From Paenibacillus sp. CAA11 (lineage in GTDB: Bacteria; Bacillota; Bacilli; Paenibacillales; Paenibacillaceae): 64,000 nt of DNA. Location: the NCBI RefSeq assembly GCF_003060825.1, contig NZ_CP028922.1, positions 4,046,501 through 4,110,500 of the forward strand, written 5' to 3'. Shown in pieces: positions 33,617 through 42,476 of this stretch (position 1 is its first letter; each line of letters starts with the position of its first letter). A model generated the notes under the pieces. It made no database searches. It was not told where the DNA came from and worked only from the letters and a program-made list of their open reading frames with translations. The position numbers and the translations under genes were made by a program.

Positions 33617-34297
33617 ATGAAAAACACAGGCTTGATTTTGAAAATTGATCCCCACTCTCCGCTGCCCATTCATATCCAGCTTAAAGAACAGATCAAATGG
33701 CTAATCGGCAAAGGTCACCTCGAACCTGGAGATACACTTCCCTCCACCAATCAGCTTGCTGAACAGCTGTCGATTAACCGGAACACCATTCAAAGCGTGT
33801 ATGCCCAGTTAAAAGAAGAGGGTCTCCTTTTGATGCAAAAGGGACGGGGCACACAGGTCGCAGGTGAAGAACAAATCGCCCGTTTCCAAGCAAGAAACCC
33901 TCACTTTGCTTTTGTGGAGCAAATGATTAATGAAGCCCGCTCTTTACATTTATCCGTAGATGACCTGCTGTTATCGGGTTTTGCTTATGTCCAATTGTTT
34001 GATCAGCGGCCCAAAGGAAAGCAGCGCTATCTGTTCATTGAGTGTAAGGATGCTTCCTGCATGTTTTATTTAGATGAGATTAAGAAACTAAGCTATGCTG
34101 AAATTCAAACGATTGACGTCTCATCAAGCTCAGACGAGGCGCTGATTCGTGCGGTTGAAGAAGCTGATGTGATTGTCACAAGATCCGATCTGGCCGAGAG
34201 AATGAAGAAGATTGTAGACCATGCGCAGAAAACAGTGATTTCCGTAGGCTCGACTGAGGATATTTCACTGCTGCTTAATATGACTAGGCAGCCTTGA
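33617..34297 (+). CDS. GntR-family transcriptional regulator
   Basis: A 226-residue regulator. The N-terminal winged helix is clear: HIQLKEQIKWLIGKGHLEPG, PSTNQLAEQLSINRNTIQSV, GLLLMQKGRGTQV. The C-terminal ~130 residues (MINEARSLHLSVDDLLLSGF onward) resemble the extended YhcF/YtrA-type form, with a Rossmann-like segment ending in VISVGSTEDISLLL rather than a FadR or UTRA domain. The ligand is unknown. It is divergent from the thioredoxin-like operon and abuts a pseudogene downstream. Confidence 0.82.
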   Translation: MKNTGLILKIDPHSPLPIHIQLKEQIKWLIGKGHLEPGDTLPSTNQLAEQLSINRNTIQSVYAQLKEEGLLLMQKGRGTQVAGEEQIARFQARNPHFAFVEQMINEARSLHLSVDDLLLSGFAYVQLFDQRPKGKQRYLFIECKDASCMFYLDEIKKLSYAEIQTIDVSSSSDEALIRAVEEADVIVTRSDLAERMKKIVDHAQKTVISVGSTEDISLLLNMTRQP

Positions 34298-34299
34298 CT

Positions 34300-34798
34300 T
34301 TAGGCATCCTGAAATACGGCTCCCGTCGGGAAGCGGAGGAATTTGTGCAGGAGCACCTGCACTTTAGTTTTTTTAGAGCAAGCGTGGGCCATTGAAGAAA
34401 GCATGGATAAATGAGACTAGCAGCGCATCCTCCTATTGGCTGAAGAGGAACTGCGGCAGGACAGCCCCCTCACGGGATGGGTTAGCCCATGGAAAAGGGC
34501 CGCATATGTGGCCTATAAGAAGCTGTTTTTGCCCAAACAGCAAGCCCTACTGGCGAAAGAACTTTTGCTGAATGGAGATTATACCTATTATGACGAGCTG
34601 GAGTCTCTGTATGAGGGCGGTAAAGAAACCTTTTACCGGAGCGTTCTTTCCGAACTAAGGGCAACCGGAGATTTTAGAATCCGTCAAGTGTACCTCAGAC
34701 TGGTTGAGGATAAAAATCCATACGGCTGAATTATTGAACTCAAGACACAGTACAATCAGCGCCCCGCATTTCTGGACGAGCTGAGCAAGGCCGATTAA
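34300..34798 (+). pseudogene. C-terminal remnant of a SWIM zinc-finger family protein
   Basis: Several pieces resemble the C-terminal region of large SWIM zinc-finger proteins as I remember it. ILKYGSRREAEEFVQEHLHF (from 34300) is followed, one frame over, by QRILLLAEEELRQDSPLTGW and AKELLLNGDYTYYDELESLY. After an in-frame TGA at 34727-34729 comes ELKTQYNQRPAFLDELSKAD. At least one frameshift and three stop codons (two just before QRILLL) break it, and the N-terminal two thirds are missing. Clearly decayed. Confidence 0.65.
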
Positions 34799-34871
34799 CC
34801 TCCATATAGACGCATGATATTAGCCTAACCGGATGAAACATGCTTTAGCTTTGGCCTGATAAAGACAAAAA

Positions 34872-34901
34872 ATAGACCGCTCCGACAAGGACACGGTCTA
34901 T
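34872..34901 (-). terminator. terminator of the dus gene
   Basis: A perfect 8-bp stem pairs ATAGACCG with CGGTCTAT; on the leftward strand TTTTTTG follows. It lies about 65 nt past the dus stop. Confidence 0.8.
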
Positions 34902-34965
34902 CTTCGCTGCGCTCTGGATGTTGTTAATATGCTCCGCTTTGGCCTCTAAATGAAGGCCCCTTCTA

Positions 34966-35946
34966 CTACTCCCCCGCCTCAACAACATTCCTGCTTTCAA
35001 AATCATCGAGCAATGCACGCACTTCAGTCGTTGATTTTGTGTTCATTAAGGTATTTCTTAACTCGCTTGCCCCGCGAAATCCACGAACATAGATTTTGAA
35101 AAAGCGTGGAAGCGGCTTGTAGGAGCGCTGTTCCAAGGATGAATATTGATCATGAAGATCCAGATGCAGCCTTAAGAGATCCAGCAATTCCTTGCTGCTA
35201 TGCTCTTTTGGCTCTTTCTCAAAGGCGAATGGGTTATTAAAAATACCACGCCCGATCATAACGCCATCAATTCTGTACTCATGAGCGAGCTTCAGCCCAG
35301 TTTGACGGTCAGGGATATCCCCGTTAATCGTTAGGAGCGTGCCTGGTGCCACCTCGTCACGGAGCTTCTTAATCTCCGGGATTAACTCCCAATGGGCAGG
35401 TACCTTGCTCATTTCCTCTCTTGTGCGCAGATGAATGGATAGGTTCGCAATGTCTTGTTCCAAAATGTGGGTTAGCCAACCCTGCCATTCGTCTACAGCC
35501 GTAAAACCAAGCCTTGTTTTTACGCTTACGGGAAGCCCGCCTGCTTTTGCGGCTTGGATTAAATCTGCTGCAAGTTCTGGACGACAGATCAGGCCGCTCC
35601 CCTTGCCATTCTCTGCAACATTAGGGACAGGGCAGCCCATATTGATATCGACCCCCTTGAACCCTTGCTCCGCCATGCCGATACTCATTTGCCGGAAATA
35701 CTCCGGCTTATCTCCCCAGATATGTGCCACAATCGGTTGTTCATCATCTGTAAAAGCCAAACGCCCACGCACACTTTGGTGCCCCTCCGGGTGACAATAG
35801 CTCTCTGTATTCGTAAACTCTGTAAAAAACACATCCGGCCTGGCCGCAGCACTTACCACATGACGGAAAACAACATCCGTCACATCCTCCATGGGAGCCA
35901 GTACAAAAAAAGGCCGTGGCAATTCACGCCAAAAATTTTCAACCAT
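34966..35946 (-). CDS. dus: tRNA-dihydrouridine synthase
   Basis: A 326-residue FMN enzyme that reduces uridines in the tRNA D-loop. Seen are [15 protein letters not shown] at the N terminus, [20 protein letters not shown] with the FMN and catalytic region, [18 protein letters not shown] and [18 protein letters not shown] 35946 has AAAGGA 8 nt upstream; the frame continues 44 codons further but without a ribosome site and with a Cys/Lys-rich, family-unlike sequence. Apparently a single-gene transcript. I cannot say which of the Bacillus Dus paralogues it matches. Confidence 0.9.
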   Translation of the reverse strand: MVENFWRELPRPFFVLAPMEDVTDVVFRHVVSAAARPDVFFTEFTNTESYCHPEGHQSVRGRLAFTDDEQPIVAHIWGDKPEYFRQMSIGMAEQGFKGVDINMGCPVPNVAENGKGSGLICRPELAADLIQAAKAGGLPVSVKTRLGFTAVDEWQGWLTHILEQDIANLSIHLRTREEMSKVPAHWELIPEIKKLRDEVAPGTLLTINGDIPDRQTGLKLAHEYRIDGVMIGRGIFNNPFAFEKEPKEHSSKELLDLLRLHLDLHDQYSSLEQRSYKPLPRFFKIYVRGFRGASELRNTLMNTKSTTEVRALLDDFESRNVVEAGE

Positions 35947-36137
35947 ATAAAAAATCCTTTCATTATGGATACCAGGACTTAATTTTATCCCAAAATTCAA
36001 AAGCAAAAGCACCATGCTTCTGCCTCTTTTACACTTATAGCATGCCCAAGCGCCTTTAGCAAAGACAGTAAATGACAAACTTATAAGCTATAGTTGACCA
36101 TCAACAGAAATAAACAGAATTTGATTTAATTTATGTA

Positions 36138-36166
36138 TTGACAAAATTTTATATTTGTGCTATAAT
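36138..36166 (+). promoter_or_regulatory. consensus sigma-A promoter of the methyltransferase gene
   Basis: A perfect TTGACA (36138-36143), a 17-bp spacer and a perfect TATAAT (36161-36166), with an extended TGC before the -10. This is unusually strong and precedes a leader terminator. Confidence 0.85.
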
Positions 36167-36194
36167 TTACATCTATTCTATTCGTGTGTATAAT

Positions 36195-36225
36195 AAGATT
36201 CTCCTGGCCAGGGGAATCTTTTTTT
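36195..36225 (+). terminator. leader terminator (candidate attenuator) before the methyltransferase
   Basis: AAGATTC (36195-36201) pairs with GAATCTT (36214-36220), with TCC/GGG inside and TGGCCA as loop, followed by seven T. It lies between the strong promoter and the gene's ribosome-binding site, the layout of transcription attenuation. A GTG at 36184 opens a frame through the hairpin in phase with the gene, so translation of the leader could influence it (inference). Confidence 0.7.
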
Positions 36226-36246
36226 GTTATATCGGAGGGTTATTGT

Positions 36247-37161
36247 ATGAAGAAGAATGAATCAAGTTTAACTTCCTTAATATCAGCCTTTGGTCGAGCA
36301 TATCATAGCATATATGACACACCCAAAATTTTTGATGATTTTATTGCCAAAGATTTAATTTCCCAAAAAGAATTTGAAGATATTCGTGAAAACATGATTA
36401 AAGGAATTCAATTCTTTAATATTGAAATTGCTCAAAGATTTCATGATGCTCCAGAAGAAATATTAAAATGGATTACCCAAGTTCAGCTTTCTCCAACACC
36501 CTTAGCTCGTTCTGCGTATTGCGAAAAGGTATTATTTAATGAACTTAGGTTAGGAGTAAAACAATATGCCATACTTGGAGCTGGACTAGATACCTTTTGT
36601 TTCAGACACCCAGAATTGGAAGACAGCTTAAAAGTATTTGAAATTGATTACCCCTCCACTCAGGAATTTAAAAAACAAAGGTTAGCTCAGGCGAATCTTA
36701 AAATCCCAAGTCATCTACATTTTGTATCTATGGACTTCACCGATAAGTTCTCTTATCAAAATCTATTACAAGAAGGATTTGAAAACAAAAAAACGTTCTT
36801 TAGCCTTTTAGGGGTTTCATATTATTTAACCAAAGAGGACAATGCAAGACTGCTCAATGATCTATTTACCCAAGTTCCATCAGGAAGTTCTATTGTTTTT
36901 GATTATGCAGATGAGAAACTCTTTGAGGAGAAGGGAATATCTAACCGAGTTGAAAATATGGTGAAAATGGCATCAGCGAGCGGAGAACCTATGAAGTCAT
37001 GTTTTACTTATGATGAAATCGAGAATATATTAGACAAGTCAGATTTACTGATATATGAACACTTATCTCCAACTATGATAAACGAGCGTTTCTTTAATCA
37101 TCGGTCGGATTATTTGTCAGCATTTGAAACCATTCATTATATCCATGCTGTAAAAAAATAA
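36247..37161 (+). CDS. class I SAM-dependent methyltransferase, LCMT/PPM family
   Basis: A 304-residue methyltransferase of the leucine carboxyl methyltransferase-like (PPM1/Tcmp) family, often linked to small-molecule O-methylation. Seen are PLARSAYCEKVLFNELRLGV, AILGAGLDTFCFRHPEL (SAM-binding glycine loop), FEIDYPSTQEFKKQRL (acidic loop), and SLLGVSYYLTKEDNARLL. ATG 36247 follows GGAGGG; an in-phase GTG at 36184 would start in the leader hairpin. The gene is markedly AT-rich relative to the window, suggesting transfer. The substrate is unknown. Confidence 0.8.
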   Translation: MKKNESSLTSLISAFGRAYHSIYDTPKIFDDFIAKDLISQKEFEDIRENMIKGIQFFNIEIAQRFHDAPEEILKWITQVQLSPTPLARSAYCEKVLFNELRLGVKQYAILGAGLDTFCFRHPELEDSLKVFEIDYPSTQEFKKQRLAQANLKIPSHLHFVSMDFTDKFSYQNLLQEGFENKKTFFSLLGVSYYLTKEDNARLLNDLFTQVPSGSSIVFDYADEKLFEEKGISNRVENMVKMASASGEPMKSCFTYDEIENILDKSDLLIYEHLSPTMINERFFNHRSDYLSAFETIHYIHAVKK

Positions 37162-37177
37162 TATTCTATTTCGCTTA

Positions 37178-37207
37178 CCGCTCAATCCAGATGGTTGAGC
37201 GGTTTTT
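37178..37207 (+). terminator. terminator of the methyltransferase gene
   Basis: A perfect 8-bp stem pairs CCGCTCAA with TTGAGCGG, followed by TTTTT. Confidence 0.9.
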
Positions 37208-37259
37208 AGTTAATCTATTTCGACATAGCATGTATGTCCCTATTTTAATATTAGACATC

Positions 37260-37601
37260 TTATTTTTTTGAAATGTAGCGCATCCGTAACCATGATAAAA
37301 GATATATAAAACACAAGAAAATCCAAAAGTAATTTTCAAATATAGGCTGTTGAATGATTATCGATAAAACAACATGGTAAACACAAGTGAATATAAAAAA
37401 TGACAATAATAGCATGTTCGCTGTTTTGTATGACATAGATCTTAGTTTTAAATTCTTAGCAATCATGTAGAGAGTGATTAAAACTAATATTATTGAAATT
37501 AGTGGTCTGTACGTGTGGTTATTTGGAAGTAAGTCCTGCAAGGTTATTATGGCTGTAAGAAGAAGGAATAAAGCGATAATAAAGCTGTTGTTATTTTTCA
37601 C
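37260..37601 (-). CDS. small integral membrane protein, unknown function
   Basis: A 113-residue very hydrophobic protein with three to four predicted spans (for example FIIALFLLLTAIITL and LISIILVLITLYMIA) and a basic C-terminal WLRMRYISKK. The GTG start lies 5 nt after AAGGAGGT, so translation looks genuine. It sits alone between the convergent methyltransferase gene and the divergent MarR gene in an AT-rich stretch. No family recognised. Confidence 0.6.
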   Translation of the reverse strand: MKNNNSFIIALFLLLTAIITLQDLLPNNHTYRPLISIILVLITLYMIAKNLKLRSMSYKTANMLLLSFFIFTCVYHVVLSIIIQQPIFENYFWIFLCFIYLLSWLRMRYISKK

Positions 37602-37853
37602 ATTTACCTCCTTGATAATATAAACAGATCCTTTATTTGTAATTATACATCTGTTTTTCGGAACGTCACCGGTTATATCTGTATTTATTTTACAAAGTAG
37701 TGAATTGGTCGATCTGTAAATTTTATATTACATTTTAGTTTAATTATTGGCCGGATTATCAGGCTATGTGCGCCAAAGCGAACTATTGTTGAAGCAGAAA
37801 CAAAAAATCAATATAATTGTTGTAGTTTACCAAAGGGCGGAGGACAGACGGCC

Positions 37854-38321
37854 ATGAACAAACAGGAACTGGTCATGATGGAATTCAGGGACTTATTTAA
37901 CAAGATGGTTTGGCTTAATAAAAATAAGTTGGAAGACAGTCTTAAGGGCCATAAACCTTCAGAAGTTCATTGTATTGAATACATTGAAAGAAATGTAGAT
38001 CCAAATGTAACAAAACTTGCGCAATCCCTATATATGACCAAAGGCGCCATAAGTAAACTAACGAAGAGGCTTATGGAGAAAGGCCTCATTGAATGCTACC
38101 AGAAGCCTGATAATAAGAAAGAAGTCTATTTTAGGCTCACTGAGCAAGGGAAGGAAATTTATAATATCCATGAAGATCTGCACCGAGAATTTCAAGAGCG
38201 GGATAAAGACATATTTGGACAGGTAACCGAGGAACAATTTGAAAGTATGCTTAGCTTCATGAAAAAGTATAGTCATCATCTGGATGCAGAAATAAAGAAA
38301 CAGGGTCTAGAAATTAATTAA
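37854..38321 (+). CDS. MarR-family transcriptional regulator
   Basis: A 155-residue winged-helix regulator. The helix-turn-helix is VTKLAQSLYMTKGAISKLTK with RLMEKGLIECYQKPDNKKEV as wing. It lies directly upstream of an MFS drug transporter whose promoter holds two near-identical 22-23 bp repeats and an 18-bp palindrome, so it most probably represses that transporter and responds to a drug-like ligand (inference). A terminator separates the two genes, so they are not simply co-transcribed. Confidence 0.83.
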   Translation: MNKQELVMMEFRDLFNKMVWLNKNKLEDSLKGHKPSEVHCIEYIERNVDPNVTKLAQSLYMTKGAISKLTKRLMEKGLIECYQKPDNKKEVYFRLTEQGKEIYNIHEDLHREFQERDKDIFGQVTEEQFESMLSFMKKYSHHLDAEIKKQGLEIN

Positions 38322-38356
38322 GCTGAAAAATTTGAATATTGAAAGTGAAACCACAG

Positions 38357-38395
38357 GCAGCCGTCTCTTTTCAGAGATAGCTGCTTTGCTTTTTT
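38357..38395 (+). terminator. terminator between marR and the MFS gene
   Basis: GCAGC-N2-TCTC and GAGA-N2-GCTGC form an interrupted stem, followed by TTTGC and a run of six T. Confidence 0.8.
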
Positions 38396-38405
38396 ACGGA
38401 CGTAA

Positions 38406-38460
38406 TTTTGTTGACCAGGAAACTAAAATGATATATCATTTTGTTGACTAGGAAACAAAA
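38406..38460 (+). promoter_or_regulatory. MFS promoter with duplicated MarR operator
   Basis: TTTTGTTGACCAGGAAAC (from 38406) and TTTTGTTGACTAGGAAAC (from 38439) are near-identical direct repeats 33 bp apart; the second has TTTTGTT/AACAAAA arms. Between them AAAATGATATATCATTTT (38425-38442) is a perfect 18-bp palindrome. TTGACC (38411-38416), a 17-bp spacer and TATCAT (38434-38439) give a good promoter embedded in the repeats, well placed for repression by the upstream MarR protein. Confidence 0.75.
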
Positions 38461-38483
38461 TAACTTTTTAAGAGGAGAATAAA

Positions 38484-39893
38484 ATGGCAAAAAATAAAAT
38501 GAAGAAAATAGGATTACCCAAAGAAGTCCTTATGGCGGCCTGGGCTATTGCACTTGGAGCTATAGCCCCTATGCTTGACTCCACGATGGTGAATACCGCC
38601 ATCGACAAACTGACGAAGGACTTCAGCACAACATTGGATGTTATTCAATGGGCGATTACTGGTTATGTTTTAGCTCTTGCGGTTGCGGTTCCCATATCCG
38701 GCTGGCTTATGAACAAATTTAACGGCAAGAAAATTTTCGTTGGGGCCGTCATCGCTTTTGGTGTAATCTCTGTTTTAGTAGGAGTTAGCTGGGACATTTC
38801 CAGCTTCATCGTTTTCCGTTTGCTTCAAGGTTTTAGCGCTGGAGTAATTACCACGCTAATGTTCACGCTTTTAGTCAAAACAGCGGGTCAAGAAAATCTG
38901 GGCAGAGTGATGGCAATCGTCAGTACCCCAATGATCTTCGGTCCCATCTTAGGACCTGTTATTGGGGGGTTCATTGTTCAAGGGGCATCCTGGCGCTGGA
39001 TTTTCTTTATAAACGTGTTCATCGTTTTGGTTTCTACCCCGTTTATGATGAAAAAGGTGCCCCATTTTGAACCGTTCAACAAAGATAGTAGACTCGATTT
39101 TTTTGGAATTATCGATTTGTCGCTAATGAGTGCGGCATTGATTTATGGAATTACGAAAGCCGCGGACCATGCTTCATTTAACAATAGCGAAACTATTATT
39201 TGGGTTGGCGTTGGCCTGTGTTTAGCCGTCATCTACTTCGTATATAATCTAGTAAGAAAAAATCAAACCGTGCTCCCATTGAATTTATTTGCACATAAGA
39301 GCTTCACAGCCTCCAGCATCGGGTTATTCTTGACAAATGCTGCTATCCTGGGACCTATGATAATTCTTCCTTTGTACTTCCAGAACTTTCGTCATTTCAC
39401 GGCGACCGAAGCAGCGCTTGCGTTAATTCCTCAAGGGGTCGGGATGCTTGTGACCAGACCTTTGATAGGAAAAATGATTGACAAGATCGGTGCGAAATAC
39501 GTGGTTATGGTTAGCTTAGTACTTGCACTTGTTGGGTCTGTTCCGCTTATCTTTATCACCGATAAAACAAGTATGATTTGGATCTCCATTATCTTGTTTA
39601 TTCGTGGTGCCAGTGTTGGAGGAATCAGTCTTCCTTTGACAAGTGATGCATATACAGGACTTGACAGCAAACAACTTCCTGAAGCAGGTGTTGGGATTAA
39701 TATTATAGAGAACTTGGGCTCAAGCTTTGGTTCAGCTGTTATCGCAACCGTTGTCGCAGCTGCCCTACAAGGATTGCAGCCAACCATTGCAAATAATTTA
39801 AAGGGTTATCAATCTGGATTTTTATTATCCGCTATTGCTCTAGCGGTAATCTTCATTCCAAGTCTCTTCCTTACAAATAAAAAGAATGCCTAG
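38484..39893 (+). CDS. MFS multidrug efflux transporter, DHA2 (EmrB/QacA) family
   Basis: A 469-residue proton-coupled exporter with about 14 membrane spans. Seen are LDSTMVNTAIDKL (DHA2 motif D1 region), WAITGYVLALAVAVPISGWL, motif A NKFNGKKIF, and motif C GPILGPVIGGFIV. It resembles the LmrB/MdtP branch of Bacillus exporters. AGAGGAG precedes the ATG. Substrates cannot be predicted. It forms a resistance unit with the upstream MarR regulator in an AT-rich segment. Confidence 0.87.
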   Translation: MAKNKMKKIGLPKEVLMAAWAIALGAIAPMLDSTMVNTAIDKLTKDFSTTLDVIQWAITGYVLALAVAVPISGWLMNKFNGKKIFVGAVIAFGVISVLVGVSWDISSFIVFRLLQGFSAGVITTLMFTLLVKTAGQENLGRVMAIVSTPMIFGPILGPVIGGFIVQGASWRWIFFINVFIVLVSTPFMMKKVPHFEPFNKDSRLDFFGIIDLSLMSAALIYGITKAADHASFNNSETIIWVGVGLCLAVIYFVYNLVRKNQTVLPLNLFAHKSFTASSIGLFLTNAAILGPMIILPLYFQNFRHFTATEAALALIPQGVGMLVTRPLIGKMIDKIGAKYVVMVSLVLALVGSVPLIFITDKTSMIWISIILFIRGASVGGISLPLTSDAYTGLDSKQLPEAGVGINIIENLGSSFGSAVIATVVAAALQGLQPTIANNLKGYQSGFLLSAIALAVIFIPSLFLTNKKNA

Positions 39894-40049
39894 CAAAGAA
39901 CCTGCGCTTGAACATTTGAGCGAAGCTAAAGACTTGAACGTGTGGTGTCACCAGTCCAAACCTTTTCGACAGATTGGCGGATTCATTGAACTAAACTGCC
40001 TTGTTAGCGTAATGAAGCACCCGCAAGTCTAAAGCTTTATGCTCTCAGT

Positions 40050-40245
40050 CTACAACTTTATTTTCCCTGCCCCACTTTCACTTAATGTTGCTTGAGAAAT
40101 CCCAATCAAGTTTGAAAATTCATTCTAGTATATTCTGTTTGTTTTGCGGATAATTCTAAATTGATCTCCTAATTTTTGATACTCATAGTTTAATACATGC
40201 CCTTCCTTCTGCATTATCAGTAATATCAGAAGACCCATTTACCAT
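40050..40245 (-). pseudogene. decayed XRE-type helix-turn-helix regulator
   Basis: A start MVNGSSDITDNAEGRACIKL is followed, after a frameshift, by EYQKLGDQFRIIRKTNR. A stop comes next, and then NEFSNLIGISQATLSESGAG, a recognisable HTH_3 core. One frameshift and one internal stop make it non-functional. Apart from this, 39894-40310 shows nothing I recognise. Confidence 0.6.
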
Positions 40246-40310
40246 AGCGTTCAACTCCTAAAATAGCTCCGATTCATGAAGAATGCAAAGGCCATATGTG
40301 AGATATTAAA

Positions 40311-40332
40311 TTGACACTTTTTATAAAAAGTG
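40311..40332 (+). promoter_or_regulatory. candidate fdhD promoter with 18-bp perfect palindrome
   Basis: TTGACA at 40311-40316 is a consensus -35, and CACTTTTTATAAAAAGTG (40315-40332) is a perfect palindrome overlapping it. A -10 is less clear (TGTAGT at a 17-bp spacing, ending 40339). An operator or structured leader for the fdhD-hydE-hydG set is plausible. Confidence 0.45.
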
Positions 40333-40422
40333 ATGTAGTAATAACGTGTTTTAAAATGGTATTATTTATCATTTAAAGGAAATGTTGAGATATTCAATTT
40401 CTAACAAAAAAGGATGATTGCT

Positions 40423-41238
40423 TTGAAACTCGCATCCGAGCGGCATGGGGAAATTATACGTTATCGCAGTGGACATATCACGATGGAAGAAGATCTTATC
40501 GTTACGGAGCATCCGATCACAATCAAAATAAACGGTGATGAATTCGTCACTCTGGTATGCACGCCTGAATATATCGAGGACATGGTAATCGGTTATTTGG
40601 CATCCGAAGGAATCATTAGAGGGTTCCAGGATATCAAGGCGATTTGGAGTCAGGAAGAAGAAGGTTTCGTCCACGTAACTATAGACCACTTAAGCCCATT
40701 ACACCGTCAGCTGTTTGCCAAACGATATGTAACTTCCTGCTGCGGGTCTAGCCGGCATGGCTTCGTCTACATTAATGATGCCAGAACGGCCAAAATTGCG
40801 GACGGGGTACATGCATCACTTTCTTTCGACGATTGTTTCCGCTTAATGGAGGAAGTGCAAACCGGATCAGAGCTGTTCCACCGCACCGGTGGCGTCCATT
40901 CTGCTGCAATTTGCGATGCCGGCGGGGTGCTGCTGGCCCGCAGCGACATTGGTCGTCATAATGCACTGGACAAAATTTACGGCTACTGCCTGAAGCAAGA
41001 TTTGGAACTCAATGACAAAATTATTGTTTTCAGCGGACGGATCTCTTCGGAAATCTTATTGAAAGTAGCCAAAATAGGCTGTGAAATGATTTTGTCCAAA
41101 TCTGCCCCCACCGGACTAGCGCTTGAGCTGGCGGAACAGTTAGGAATCACCACCGTTGGTTTCATTCGTCAGAATTCATGTAATGTGTATACCCGTCCGG
41201 ATCGAATCTCCGGCTGTCCCGCTTTCCCCCCTCCGTGA
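40423..41238 (+). CDS. fdhD: formate dehydrogenase accessory sulfurtransferase FdhD
   Basis: A 271-residue protein that transfers sulfur to the molybdenum cofactor of formate dehydrogenase. The conserved redox-active Cys pair lies in YVTSCCGSSRHGF near residue 105, followed by THE-family segments LFHRTGGVHSAAICDAGGVL, RSDIGRHNALDKIYGYCL and VFSGRISSEILLKVAKIGCE. I start it at TTG 40423, 9 nt after AAGGA; the ATG at 40414 directly touches that site. Its target is surely the FdhF encoded in the convergent operon. Confidence 0.92.
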   Translation: MKLASERHGEIIRYRSGHITMEEDLIVTEHPITIKINGDEFVTLVCTPEYIEDMVIGYLASEGIIRGFQDIKAIWSQEEEGFVHVTIDHLSPLHRQLFAKRYVTSCCGSSRHGFVYINDARTAKIADGVHASLSFDDCFRLMEEVQTGSELFHRTGGVHSAAICDAGGVLLARSDIGRHNALDKIYGYCLKQDLELNDKIIVFSGRISSEILLKVAKIGCEMILSKSAPTGLALELAEQLGITTVGFIRQNSCNVYTRPDRISGCPAFPPP

Positions 41239-41359
41239 ATCTCAAATTTCAAGCACAAAAGTCACTGTTCTCTATTTTTACTTTTGTTACAATTTTTTCT
41301 AGGTAATCGCAATTGTTATTTTTTGGTTATATGATTAATCCCCTCCAGGATAGGGAGTG

Positions 41360-42436
41360 ATGTCAACGGAACAATTGCTAGATCGATTATATGAAGAAGA
41401 ATCACTGGAAGCTCAAGAGATCATTGCTGTGCTGAGGAACCCGGACCAGAATCTAAAAAAGCGGCTTCATCATCTGGCCCATCTGAAAAGAATGGAATGT
41501 TATGGCGACCGTGTATTTTTGCGTGGGCTGATCGAATTCTCCAATATTTGCAAACAGAACTGCCTGTATTGCGGCATACGCTCCGGCAATAAGACAGTCC
41601 GCCGCTATCGGCTCCAACCTGAAGAAATCTTGGAATGCTGCCGGGAAGGATATGAGCTGGGTTATCGTACCTTTGTTCTACAGAGCGGAGAAGACGACTG
41701 GTACACCACTGAGAAGCTGGCCAAGCTCATTACACGCATTAAAACACTCTATCCGGATACCGCGGTAACACTGTCGATTGGTGAACGGGATGATGAGACT
41801 TACGCTACACTGCTCGCGGCCGGAGCTGACCGTTACTTGCTGCGCCATGAGACAGCCTCCCGTAAGCTGTACCAAGCCCTGCACCCGACCATGACCTTTG
41901 ACAGTCGCCGGAATCGGTTGGAGGCTCTCAAGTCCCTCGGCTATCAGGTGGGTGCAGGGTTTATGGTTGGTTTACCCGGTCAAACGCCCGAGGATTTGGC
42001 TGAAGACCTGCTATATCTTAAGGCGCTAGAACCGGATATGATCGGCATTGGCCCTTTTTTGCCGCATCACGCCACACCCTTAAAGGACGAGCCGGCCGGA
42101 ACAGTAATAAATACACTGGATATGATTGCTCTTGCCCGCCTCTTCGTGCCGAAAGCCCTAATCCCTGCTACAACAGCCATGGGAACCGCTCACCCGAACG
42201 GGCGGGAGCTGGCGTTGCAAGCAGGCGCCAATGTGGTCATGCCTAATCTCTCTCCTTTGAATGTACGAGCCCAATATACGCTCTATAATAACAAAATCTG
42301 TCTGGGCGACGAATCCGCCCAATGCAGATTCTGTCTGGAACAGCGGATTGAAGCTGCCGGATTCCATGTGGATATGGGCCGGGGAGATAGTCTGAATCAT
42401 CTATCCCGCACTTCTGCACAGCACGTTCCATTGTAA
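41360..42436 (+). CDS. hydE: [FeFe]-hydrogenase maturase HydE (radical SAM)
   Basis: A 358-residue radical SAM enzyme that helps build the dithiomethylamine-bridged two-iron part of the H-cluster. The CxxxCxxC cluster site is CKQNCLYCGIRSGN near residue 62. Other family segments are FVLQSGEDDWYT, TLSIGER, RYLLRHETAS, and VGAGFMVGLPGQTPEDLAED. A GTG at 41357 immediately precedes the ATG. It follows fdhD by about 120 bp and is followed by hydG, with hydF on the convergent operon. Confidence 0.93.
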   Translation: MSTEQLLDRLYEEESLEAQEIIAVLRNPDQNLKKRLHHLAHLKRMECYGDRVFLRGLIEFSNICKQNCLYCGIRSGNKTVRRYRLQPEEILECCREGYELGYRTFVLQSGEDDWYTTEKLAKLITRIKTLYPDTAVTLSIGERDDETYATLLAAGADRYLLRHETASRKLYQALHPTMTFDSRRNRLEALKSLGYQVGAGFMVGLPGQTPEDLAEDLLYLKALEPDMIGIGPFLPHHATPLKDEPAGTVINTLDMIALARLFVPKALIPATTAMGTAHPNGRELALQAGANVVMPNLSPLNVRAQYTLYNNKICLGDESAQCRFCLEQRIEAAGFHVDMGRGDSLNHLSRTSAQHVPL

Positions 42437-42476
42437 GGAAGCCAGCGAATCAGCCTGTTGTCATCTCGCAACCGAG

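Noticed and set aside
35947..36078. 44-residue N-terminal extension of the dus gene
   Set aside because: No ribosome site, sequence unlike the family, and a good AAAGGA-ATG pair at the internal start.
39894..40049. Possible IS remnant after the MFS gene
   Set aside because: The stretch has an unfamiliar composition, but no inverted ends or transposase motif could be read.
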